DNA from: Lucifuga dentata
Lineage: Eukaryota; Chordata; Actinopteri; Ophidiiformes; Bythitidae
NCBI GenBank assembly: GCA_014773175.1
Contig: VXCM01000431.1
Location: 62,001 to 126,000 of the forward strand
DNA length: 64,000 nucleotides
Direction: 5' to 3'
The first letter of the stretch is position 1, and the number at the start of each line of letters is the position of its first letter. The position numbers and the translations under genes are program-made. The notes beneath the pieces were generated by a model. The model worked only from the letters and a program-made list of their open reading frames with translations. It was not told the origin of the DNA and made no database searches. Below are positions 30,301 through 43,100 of the stretch, piece after piece.

Positions 30301-33300
30301 AAATGCAAAGTAAAGACATTTTTTTCTTATATTTTCCTCATACTCCTTCTGGTAACACGATTCATTGTAGTGTTACTTCATCACCTTCCAGCAGGCACAC
30401 GTTTCTACCATATCTCACCTTCCATTAAGTAAAACTGGCAACTTTAAACATTTTTCAGAAGTACGAACAAAATTTTCTTGGTTGCTCCAGTAAAATCTTT
30501 GCAAGCTTTGCAACATTTTCTATGATCTTAATAAAACCCACTCCATAGCTGCTGCCCTAATGATGTCCCCTCTGATCCTCATTTATTTTTTGTTTTAACC
30601 AGAATGGAACAGTCCATTATTTCATTTTATTCCTACCTTTTCACTGGTCACTACATTCTCTGAGCAGATCATTGTTTGATGCTCCTCCTGAACTTTTTTC
30701 AAGGTGTTAAATTTCTGAGAGATCTGGGACAGGAGGCAACTCCACCTTTGCTGCTCCTCTTCCTCCTCCTCATTCTCCTCCTCATCCTCTTCCTCATCAC
30801 GAGTCAATTTACGGATTCTAGGGAACATGTAGAGATGTATGTTTGCAGCAAAATGCAATATGCTCGAGTCTGTACTATGTGAAACATGAACTCCTAGTCA
30901 TTCATCCGATCTTATGACTGGCACTCTGGCTTTTACCTGATCTGCTTCTCAGAACATTCCCATGGTTGAGGGAATTCCTCCACCCAAATGCCATGACTGG
31001 TCCTGATTTCACTCTTCTCCTTTGAACCAAATAGAGAGTCCAAGATGGTGAAGGGAAAGCAGGAAGAAAAGTAGACAAATTAAAAAAAAACTTTTGATTA
31101 GGCAGAACTCAAACCAAATGTCAAAACAGAAAGCATTCAAGTTGAGATGCTTACACCAGTGTAGGATAGATAAATTCTACATTAATATGGAATCAATCTA
31201 TATCTATATCATATATTATTTCTTTTTCTTCCTCAGGGACTTACCAGATGTTGATGAGGGACTGTGGACGAAGACAGATGCTCGTCTTCCTCTATGAACT
31301 CCCCCACTGAAGCGCTGCTTTGAGTGAATGGAGTTACAGGTCTTACAGGGATAAACCTCGTGTCTTCCACCTTAGCAGCTGTCTGATGGGAGTGTTTATT
31401 AGCATGTGTGTCAGTGACAACAGTCTTGTGTTTCGGGGATCCGTGCTGGTTCAGTGTAGCAGCAGCGGCATGTTGGTCTTCAATGGCAGAAATGGCTGCA
31501 GCGGTTAGTGGTTCAGCTCTCACTGCTTCAGGACCAGATGATTTGCTGACATCAGCCAGGGACTCAAGTCTAGATTCCATTGTTGCTAATCCAGTTCCCA
31601 CATTTTCTGATCTAAACTCTTTGGTAACCAGCTCAGTTTTGAAACAAACAGGCTCAGTTTCAGCTCTTACTGAAGGTGCTTCTGCTTTAGGGTGAAGCTG
31701 ACTGACAAAACTCTCTGATGCCTAAAAGAAGAATTCATTATTACAGTCAATGGTTGGTCTAAGTGTGTACCAAAGCCTTAAAGAAAAGTACTAGTACACT
31801 GATATCAAAAATAAGGGTAAGGACACAAAAAACAATGTGCTAAATGCCCAAACTGATCATCCAAATCAAAGCAAAATTAGAATTAATCCTTGTTTACCTC
31901 TGAGAGTGGCTTGATTTCAGGAATATCTTCCGCACTTTGTTCATCTGAATCATTTGTGTCACCAAAGTCCTGGTCCTGGAGCGTCTCCTCTGGGTCCTAA
32001 TATGTGGGTCGTATAAAGATACAAATGCAAATGGACGTGCACTTGCATATATATACACACACACTAATATGCATTCTCTTTTTGTGTGTGTGTGTGTGTG
32101 TGTGTGTAAGGACAGGCTTGTGAGGAGCAGCATATTTACAGCATCTGCTCCTGACAGCGCCTGCCTGACACAGGGTAAATTTTGCAAAGATCTGAGGAAA
32201 TCTTCCATGCCAACATAACAGGAAGTAGAAGCGATAGGAAATATAAACTGAAAATAAGGAAACTGGAGTTGAGGATTATTGAGTGAATCAAAGATATCAT
32301 TAATGGAGGAAAAATGATAAAAGAAGGAGCTCAAGAAATGCTAAAGTTTCCTTCCAAAAGACATATAAACTACTGCTTGAAGTTCTTCTGTTTTTGGAGG
32401 TTAAAATAGTTATGAATTACAGTAACATTCAATAGTGGAGTTTTAATGGCAGCAACAGTTTTTATGCCACTAAATATCATGTTTTGGAATGAAACTTTGT
32501 GTATGTCAGAAGGAATTATCTGGCGACCTACTCTGTTGTGTTATAAATATTTTTAAGATCTTTACCTCTGGAATACTGCACGTTAGTGTGCCAGAGGATG
32601 ACGAGTGAGGACTCTCCTCTTCCTCCTCTTCCTCTGACTGACACACCTCAAAAGCCTCCTGCTTTCAGTGACAATAAGAGTCAGCAAAAACCAGAGAAAA
32701 CTAACTTAAAAGACCATACTGGGCCATTTTGCATGTTTGAGCCTAATATATTTAATTTTCATACATGTTATGTTACTGGCAGTTACTTCCCAAAGGATAA
32801 AATTATATTTCAGCTTTCCTGATATTTTGCAAAATCTCTTCATCTTTCAAAATCAAATATTCAAGCGATACACCCACCTTAAAAGTCAATGTTTCGCCTG
32901 CTAATAGTTACACAAAATTATGAAGTCATGATTGTTCAAATTTTTCAATAAACACAGGTCTTCTTTTGGAATTATATTCTTCAGTGGAGACATACATTTA
33001 CTCTATGCTTTTTATTGTGCTTAAATGCTAAAATTACAAAACTTCAAAAAANGAGACATACATTTACTCTATGCTTTTTATTGTGCTTAAATGCTAAAAT
33101 TACAAAACTTCAAAAAAAAACCTGAATACATGTCTCGTTCGTGATGATGGATTACCTATCCAAAGAACGTTTCAAGTATCAACAAGTTGTTTTTAATAGC
33201 GTACCAGAATGAAATGAAACCAATGGTGGTCTGGAAGGCAGGAAAAAAATTTTTATTCACTGTTCCAGTAGTATGCTTTGGGAAATGTTTGTCAGTAATC

Positions 33301-36300
33301 TTACATTTATGAAAATTGCATATATTAGGCTCAAACGTGCAAAATGGATGGTATAGTCCTTTAAAAGGACAAAAAAATGTGATTTTAAATGGAAATATAA
33401 CCATTTCTTGTATTTCACATAATGATTTTAGTATGTTTTCAGAAATAATGAATTAGGGAATTATCTTTTTTAAGAAATATGAGTGAGGAAGTTTCAGGAT
33501 GCATACCACCATCTCTCAGCCACTTTTAATGTAATGTCGAATCTGACAATAGCTAGTCTGCTTAAAATACTGATACTAAGGCTTGATAACAAGGAAAAGT
33601 CCTGAATATCCATGGTGACATTGTCAAATGGAGGTATGCATGTCAAAAAGTGAAGTATTACTTAAAAGAATTCCACAAAAAAACTAACTAGTACTTTCAG
33701 GGTTTGCTCGAGCTTGCTTTACCTCCTAATATGCTGGAGGTTACATTTTTAGGCTGACAGACAGGCAGTTTCCAGCAATCCCAGATAACAGACGGTTTGA
33801 TTAACAGTTACCAAGTGCTTCCCCTGTTAGCTGTAAAACTGAAGGCATGCCGTCATTGCAAGGGACTTTTCTGAGCCCTTCAAAATTCATTCATCCATAA
33901 CATGAAATACAAAATTAGGAGTGTAAACCAGACAATCATCTTCCAGCGCTCCCACCTTGTTTCTGATGATTACAAACTTTAACCTACAACTACCACATAA
34001 CAAAACTCCTAATAACATCCAAAAAAAAAAACCCAGCAAATAATACAATGAATATGTGAAACAAGATGGAAAAAGGGTTACTAATAGACATTCTGCCCCT
34101 GCTGAAGTGACCTATTTGTAAAATTGGATAACTGTTTAGCAGTTTTCTTAAAGGTCCCTTGAAATACAACTCTCAAAATTCCAGGAAACTGGAAACAAAC
34201 TGGATGATGACTTAACCTTATTATGATTATTGTTATTACCTGGACAAAGTTTCCTTGTAGAGATCCGTCTAGCAGCTGTGTGGCTTCAGGTGGGTTGGGG
34301 GCTTCTACTGTGGTAATATTAACACCCATAATGCTCTCCTCACATTCCTCCTCTTTCCTAAGCTTGTTCTGTCACAGCCAAAGAGGCAAGATACAACAGA
34401 GAGAAAAGAAAAATGAAAAACAGTGGAACATTCTCAAGGTCGGCCTGCATAATTCTGAAAATGTTTTACAAAGAAACATTTAACAAAGATACAATCTTTG
34501 GTCCTTGCACCCTGTTGCTAGTCATCAACCTGCTTACTTGCTTTATTCCATTTATAGCTGAATGTGGATTGATACTATTTGAGGTGTAAAGAAAAGATTG
34601 CTGTAAAAAATTAAGGGTATTTAACTGTCATTATTGCAAAATAATATGAAGTGGGGGTAATTGAAATGACTGATTTTGTAATAATAACCAGCAATAGCAG
34701 ACTGGTCATCAGTATTACTGGGAGTTTTCCCAGCGTATCACTTCACCTCAGCTCCTTGTGGCTAATACGAAAGCCACATTACACAACTGTAGGCTGATTA
34801 CCAGCTCAAATGTTCCCATTTTGGTCTTTTTTTTTTAAACCTGTTTTCAACACACTTTTATTAAAATCCAGTTATTGACATGGGTGATTTTGAAGGGCAA
34901 CTATTATTGAATATAACAGATGCAACAATCTCTGCAGTGGTTATTTCAGCTTATGATCAGAGGAGAGGTTGCTTTGCTAAATTAAATAAAAGAAGTGAAC
35001 GCAAGATTGTTTTGTGTGATCTTCTACTTTCGCTCAATTTTTACCTATTGCTTTATTCCAATACAAATAATTTGGAGATACTAATGCTTACAGTTTCATA
35101 TTATTTCACCATTCAATACGTGATTGTGAGCTGTAGGAGTCATGAATTGGAGGGTGGTGGGTGATGGATGCGGGTGGGGTGCGGAGTTGTCTAAGGTTGG
35201 TTATGTCAAACATCCCCGGCTGTTTTTTATTCCCAGCCTGATCACCAGCTTCAGCAGCATTATATTACGTCACTTCTACACACAGTGGGACTGAACCCAT
35301 CTCTGCAAACCTCCAGTGGGTGACACTGTATCAGATCCAGACATATTATATCAATGTAAAAAGTTTGATAATTGGTATTAAGCCTCAGGCACTTAAGAAT
35401 AACATCTCTAAATAACTTCTGAGTGATCTGAGTTTGCAGATTTCTGACCTTGACTGACTGTTCGCTGTAGCACAGCAGATAAAAGCGCCTAGAATCATCT
35501 TTTGTCCAGTCACACTGCTGCACGATAACAGATCAAAACCCCTTTTGAGATTTGTTTTCCTACATGCAGCACCATCCAGACTACATCTTGTACCTCCAGC
35601 AGGATGGCTTGTTGCTGTGTGAGTTGTTTCAGCTCCTGCAGCTGCTGGAGGAGCAGCTTAGCTCTGGAGAAGACGACCAGACTCTCTTCTGCTCCTTGCG
35701 GCAGGAAAATCTCTCCTCTGCATCTCTCCATGTCCTCCAAAGTCCTCTGTATCGATTGCACATTGGCTAAGATCACCTTCATGTGGAAACAGGAAAAAAA
35801 AAAATGTGTGTNCTGTATCGATTGCACATTGGCTAAGATCACCTTCATGTGGAAACAGGAAAAAAAAAAATGTGTGTGTCAATAATTACGATTTCCATGT
35901 GCCAATTATTTTAGTGTAGCTAGAGAAACTTAAATTCTGGAGGGACTCGTGGGACATTCCACCAAATGAATAAAATATCAGTATGGCTTCTTCAAAATCA
36001 GCTTTACCAAAAAAACTTTCTATGCATTCTATCTTAATGAGACAGACTTTCAGTGAGACAATTTCAATACCCTATCGTTCACATCTTTTTAAATCTATTT
36101 CTCATATACTTCATTAATATACTGCTGATTGAGTGCTTATATGCCTTCCTTTAAAACAATATTCATATAGAATGATATATAGTTTCTCTGCTTCACCTGC
36201 CGGTTGTGAAGATGCTCCATCAGACTTATGCTGGAATTGTCTATGGAGCATAAAATCATTCTGATCTTTGTCACATTCTTCTCCATAGTCTTCAACTCAG

Positions 36301-39300
36301 CTTCCATTGCATCCACCACCTGACAAGGAGATAAATACGCCAATAAAAATAAAACAACAGCAACTTTAGGTCTTCATTTATAAGCCAGGACCAAAAAATA
36401 TATTAGCTATGAGGCTCCAGGATTGTTGTTAGCATTGCTAACATTCCACACTTAAATCTACAATATATCCTCACGGCTAACATGAGTATTGGTGTTAGCA
36501 ATATAACAGGTCATTATAACATTTTTGAGATTTTTATAATGGTTTTAAGTGTTGAACACAAACCAAAGAAAATGTAAAGCAAGTTTATAGTTTCAGGTGC
36601 ACGAAAATAAGTGCCAATAAAATCTTAAACAGCAACAAGGAATGTTCAGAGCATAATAATAACTTGATAAAAAAAAAAGCAGGAGCACTTTATAATAATG
36701 GGCATAAAGCAAAGACTTTTTTCAGCAACATTGTGCTTTCTTCAGAACTTAAATCTTCAGAATCTTCCATTCAGACAGGACATCAGATATAAAACAATTG
36801 CAGGCAGAGCATTTCAACAATGACAATGGAGTGCATTCGCTTAATCTGCTTTATGTATGAATAAATCTGTTATAGCAGCTTTAAATCTCTAAGTGTGTCT
36901 TCAACAGACATTTGTGTCCCGTTCCCATTAAATGAGATACCAGATTCAGCCAGTCTGCCCAAGAGAATGTCAGGCATTAGATATGGTCACCAATAAAAAT
37001 GTTTTTTAAAGTTCTCAGAACAGAAGTGGAACAAATTCAACTTTAGAAGTAGACTTCCCAAAGATGGCAAGATGAAGTTGATGAAGAACCACTTCACAAC
37101 CTCCAATCCAACCAGATACTAATCCAAAAAGGTTACATTATATGTAAATAGTACTGAAATTCAAGTTCCATATTTGTGGAATTCTTACCGGAACAGTCTT
37201 TAGGAGCTGCTCCAGCGGCCCTACGATGTTTTGCTGCATGATGTAGACTTGTTGGTCATTCTGGTTCAGCCTCTCCTCGTGGGTGCTAATGTCGCAAACA
37301 GCAGAGATCTCATCCAGAACTGATCTGAAGCCTCTGAGAGCAGCCCTGATCCTCTCCGAATCATCCAGGACCAGCTGTCGATCAGAAAGTAGGATTAGAT
37401 CAATCTTTAACATAAAATACATAATCATTTCTATCAAGACTGGAAATGGCTGAGAACCAGCAGCATCAATAAACAAGCTAAATACTCTGAGAGGACAAAA
37501 AACATTCCTGTGTGAATATTGGGAAGTTTTAGAAGAAATATAAAATAGAAAGGAAATATTATAAATGGGATGTTAAAAGTTACACAGCCAAGTACTCCGT
37601 CACTACAAATGTATGAAAGAAACAGCTCAAAAGACATACTCTACTGAAATAAATTGAAAATATAAACAGTAACAGATTCAACATACAATATTATAAAACC
37701 ACCATACACGATGCATAGATGTGCTATTTGTGTGTGCACATCAATGTTTTTTATTTATTTATTTGATAGCTGGACTCACTGACCTGCAGAGAGTTTGCAT
37801 GACTCTGGAGGCTCTTGGCTGTTGTGTATGCGAAGGGAACAGTGAGCCAAGACTGAGAATCATCTAACCAGCAGGAGGCGCTGCACAGAATGTCTTCAAA
37901 CTCCTGAAGACAGGCAGGGATCTAAGAGGAAGAAGTACTGCAAAGTTTAGGACTACTTCAAAGCCGAGAATCACATTGATGTTGAAATTAAAGGATCATA
38001 CTGGCAATTTTGCATATTTAAGCCCAATAAATATTGTACTACCTGCATGCACGTTACCTTACTGACAAACAAATTTCCAAAATATAAAACAATATTTTAG
38101 TTTTCATGTTGTTCTGCCAGATCCCTTAATCTCTCAAAAACAAATGTTCAGTGATACATCACCTTAAAAATCAATATTTCACCTGCTAACAGTTATGCAC
38201 GACTAGAGAAGGCACAATCACAGTCTTCTCCTGGGACTATATTCCCTGGTGGAGACATACATTTCTTTCGTGCAGCTGTGTGTTGGACCGGTTAGATAAA
38301 GTTACTTTGACAAAAAAGAACTAAATAGACAGAGTGTTTATGTGATGGATTATGTATCTCAAGCACATTTCTAGTCTCTACAAGTTGATTTCAGTTGTGT
38401 ACTGGAATGAACCAAAACCAATGGTGGTGGAGGGTAGGAAAAAAATTCTAAATTTATCATTAAAGTAGTATATTTTGAGAAACAGTTGTCAAAACGAAAC
38501 ATATATGCGTGTTGTATATATTTTGGGCTCAAGCATGCAAAATCGCCAGTATTGTCCTTTAAGATGCTATTTAACATCACAATATAGATATGAAGTAATT
38601 TAACTTGTCTGTGCCTTAGATAGAAAACTCAGGTCCGCACTTCTCATACAGGTGAGTGTCTGACCTTGCCGAGGAAGGTGGTACGGCGCTCGGCCATCTG
38701 CGCTGCGTTCTGGTAGAGCTGCAGTGGTTGCGTGAGGTGGTCCATGAGGAGGTGGGCCTGATCTGGATGCTCCTCTGCAAGATCCTGCACCTCACTCTCC
38801 AGGAGCATCAAGTGGCTGTGCCAAGCATCCAACTCATCCCACACGTGCTGCAGAACAGATGTTCAGGATTTAAAGTCTGAGCAACTGAGCAAATTTAAAG
38901 TCTTTGCAGCCATTTCTTTGGAATAAGCATGTTCGTCGTTCAAATATTTAATTCAAAAGCGAGTGGTTAGATGTTAGTTAATAGCAATATTAAACATATT
39001 AAAGTGACACATGAAATGCACAAGGCTGGAGTTGAAGAAATTAGCTATATGAGGGTTGATTGATAACTTCTGAGCCTAGTATAGAAACATAAGCTACAGT
39101 ACATAATCTACTTCTGACTTGACACTTCTTCCACTGACAATGGAGGGATTTTTATCCAACCTTGGCCTACTACAGCTCAGAGGAACTTTTAACTGGAACG
39201 TTTAGTTATCATCATTGAAATGTAATTAAGATTCAAAAATTCAAAGTTTTATTTGTCATGTGCAGTCATACATGTATAACAACAGTGAAATGCTTTTTCT

Positions 39301-40081
39301 GGTGGGTTCCCAGGCTGTGCTTCTTAAACATATATTAAAATATATATATATATATACACACATAAAGTATGCAGCTGATGTGCAAAAGAAAAACTTCAGC
39401 AATTATGTAACTTCCACCAAAAAAATGTTATAGCCCTCGCTTAATTCCTTATTTGACAGGCCCAGAACCCTCATAACTTTTGACTAAAATTTGTGTATTA
39501 TGTGAAAATATTAATGGAAAATATGGTAAGTAATGTCATATCAATTCATGCAGGTTAATGTCACACACAAACACACCTTGAGAGTTTTTTGAGCCTCACT
39601 GACTGTTGGACTCTGCTGCTCCAGTAACGTCTTCACTCTGACCAAGCCAGACCCCAGTTCCACCACTCTACTTGACAACTTCCAAACTGGGTCGCTCTTC
39701 TCCACAATCTGCAAAATTATCATATGCACAAGCATATGCACACACACACGGGTATCATAAAGTCTGATCTCCTCTGACAGCGAGTTTGTGTATTTAGGTA
39801 AGACTTTTAATAACAAGTACTAGAAGGTTTGGCAGGACATAACAGGTCATGTGACATTAGTACATGTGAATTCAGTGCTGTTTCTTTTTACCTTCTCCTC
39901 TGCTCTCTGTAGGGAGAGTTGAACTTCTTCTATCTGCCTGCTGATACCATCTGGAATCTCAACATAGCTGCTCTGCACATCATCCATGATACGCTGCAGT
40001 TTGGTCTTATGGGAGGACAATTCCTGTCTGAGCTCCTGTCAGAGTAGGAATACAAGAGGGGAAAAAGGGGACAAGCAGGAA

Positions 40082-40123
<42 letters not shown>

Positions 40124-43100
40124 ATCATATTATTTAAAAAAAATGTAAGCTCTAAATTACGAGCCAAAAAACCAGTACATAATGACCCTGAAGCTAATAC
40201 AACTGTAGTACTGAATATTCACAGATGAGACCGTTCAGACTGTTGAGTATGTATGAAAAGACCACTTATGGCCTGTAATGGTCTGTAATCTAATTAGTGC
40301 AGCTTCATGTGGTCTGTAGCTGAAACTGACAAAAACAGACCTGCAAACAATGTTGCTGCATCTTACTTAGAGGACTGCTAAGTAAACTGAAGCTACTATA
40401 GATTATAGAATATGAAGAGACATATAATTATAAGTTTAAATTAAATCTTAAGATCAAACTTGGACTGTACAGCATTAAATGGAGCTGACCTGTTGTTTGG
40501 ATGGATCCCAAAAGGCTTCCACAGAGCGAAGAATGGCAAACAGGTGTCGATTCATCTCCCCTATTTCCTCATGAAATTGCCGTCTCTCTTTCTCTTCTCT
40601 CTGGGCTGCAGCTACAACCAGCAGGTTTTTCTCTTTCAAGCTGAGGAGACCGTTAGCAACTCAGCATTCTTGTCATTAATACTTAGAAAATGTTTTCACA
40701 TGTGTGTTACACAGATCCTACCTCCTGATGTCTTCTTTGACCTTCGCCAGTCTTTGGCCAACAGGTCCAGGGCTGATGGGGTCCTGAGAACAGGACAAGC
40801 TCAGAGCATGCTCCAATTGATGCTCCAGGGAGGACAAAGCCTGCTGCTCCTGCTCCAGACCAGCCTGGTACATTTCGGCTTGGGTCAGAAGCTCTTGGAA
40901 TTCCCCCTGGGACTCAGATGCCTCAGCCTGCAGAGTGGCCAAAAAGCTGCAACACCACTCCATCTGAATAAAAATAGAAATGAATATTCAATACTTTTAA
41001 ACAATAATCCCTCTTTTCTGTAACCTCACACATTTGGAAACTAAAGTAAAAATTTCATACCGACAAATGATATCAAATAATGTCTCATTATAATTCCGCA
41101 CTGATTCTTTTGTTGCAATCATGCATCTGTGCTATCTCACATGATGTTTAGGCACAAATATTTTAGGGCTGTCAAACTTACACTAATAGTGATATCATGC
41201 CATTCCTCTCTTCTCTGTTCTGAGCGTGTCATCAGGAGGCTGATGCCACGGCGTAGTGACACCCAACGCCTCCAGAGGGCACCCAGCTCTCCATCTTTTC
41301 CAACCCCACAGCCCTGCACCGGACACCCAGCTGTCAGTTCTTCTGTCTTCCCAGCAAGAGTGTGGAGATCCTCCATCAGTAGCTTCATGCAAAGATAAAA
41401 AAAAAAACTATTTGTCAAACTTTCTCCTCCTTACCCATGCGGTCCTAAGAACAAACAAAAATTTATGACATGTCCTTGCAAATACAGCTGTACCCTGTGT
41501 CGTTCCACAAATGCATCTATCTAAACATCTGTGGGACAAAAAGTGAATTAATGCGATAGTAAATCTACTGTACCTGAGCTCTTTTTTGTTGATCAACAGA
41601 TTTATCATATGATGTCACTTGTTCTGCAGCACATTCCGACAATCTGGTCTCAAACTTTGAAAGAAGCTGCCGTATCTCTTTGTGGCAATTCCTGTGGCTC
41701 TCTTCTTTTTTTGCACATCTAACAAGGATACGAGAAAAATCACTGATGGAGTTAAAATCATTTGGAGCAAGAAACATATTTCAGGATTATTGTCAACACT
41801 GAATAATCAACAGAAAAAATAATGTGTTTGTCCACATGTGACGTTTGTCTGTGGAACAAAAATAAAAATGTCAATACCTCTGTAACGACTCCAGCCTGAG
41901 GTAGGCCTGAGCCTCCACAATCGATCGTCCCACCAACAACTGACTCAGGATCCCGATATGGAGCTGCTCAGTTTTTGGACGGGACAGGCAAGGTTGCTGG
42001 GGCACCAGTTCCACAAGGTGGCTAATATGAGTCTGAAACCCATCTTCTAGAGTAGCTAGAGCCTGCTGGGTCTGCCTGTGCTCCTCAGTGCAATCCAAAA
42101 ATCCCCCAGGTGCCGACAAAAAGGTAGCTTCAGCATTATGAAGGAAGCCTATTGCTCCTTGAGCAGCCCAGTGGTAATCCTTCAAGGATTCTCGAGCGTG
42201 AGATAAACTCTCCTGTTAAACACGTTAAATGACCAGGCATATTTCATTTGACAACACATGAAACTATATAATACCATTCAAAAAGACATAAATTTGTTTG
42301 CATTATTCAATAATGTTTTTGCTTACCATCTGTAAATGGCACATCTGCATGGTTGCATCCATGACAGGATACAGTTCCCTCTGGTTTCTCAAGTTCCCTT
42401 TTTCTTTCTGTCCCAAATATTCCAACACCCGCATCCCAGACTCCAAGTTTCTCCAAATAACCCAGTACCTTTGTAATGCGGTATCTATAGCCTTCTCATC
42501 TGGGGTCACTGGTTCTGCTCCTTCCAGCTCTAGCCTTGCTCTTTGGAAAAACTCTGTTAAGCCAGAAAGCTCAGAACAGACATGCAGGCCCTGCAGAAGT
42601 TCACCCTCCAAGATTTTGACATCATCTGTCACAGAATGCTCCAAAGACATCAAAGTTTCTACAGTGTGGTGAATTCTCTGCCTCTCTGAACTGAACTCTG
42701 CTGGGTTCAACTCTTGAGCTATGGCCTCCAATTGGTCAGCTGCTTCTTGACATTGTGTCTTCACCAAAGGAAGTTCAACCAAAAGTGCCTGGCATAGTCT
42801 GAACCTCTCGCTGACAGTGATGGTTTTATCTTTAGCCTGCTGAATTTGTCCTTTGGCAATGTCCCTAGATTCCTCCATTTGATTCCGGAGGTGCAGATAT
42901 TTGTCTTGTTCAAAGGCATAAATACTAAGATTTTTGCATCTGTCTTGCAGTTCCCCAATTGTGCACAAGAGGGAGCTTCGCTTGGCTTCCTGGCAGTGCT
43001 GAAGCTCCTGTACTTGCCACTGGTGTTCCATTAGCATGTGTTTTAAAAGTGCAATTCTTGCAGCAGTGTCCTTTGTTAAAGGGAACCTTTGCTGGTCTAG

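Noticed and set aside
31201..31245. Plus-strand TTTCTTTTTCTTCCTCAG resembling a splice acceptor
   Set aside because: It abuts the donor of minus-strand exon 44 and no plus-strand gene is present.
35813..35876. Possible second copy (exon duplication) of the exon 39 start
   Set aside because: Identical to 35747-35811 apart from one A, adjacent to a single N, and matched by four similar joints; best read as an assembly artefact.
40460..41023. 187-codon plus-strand open frame
   Set aside because: Antisense shadow spanning exons 31-32 and their intron.
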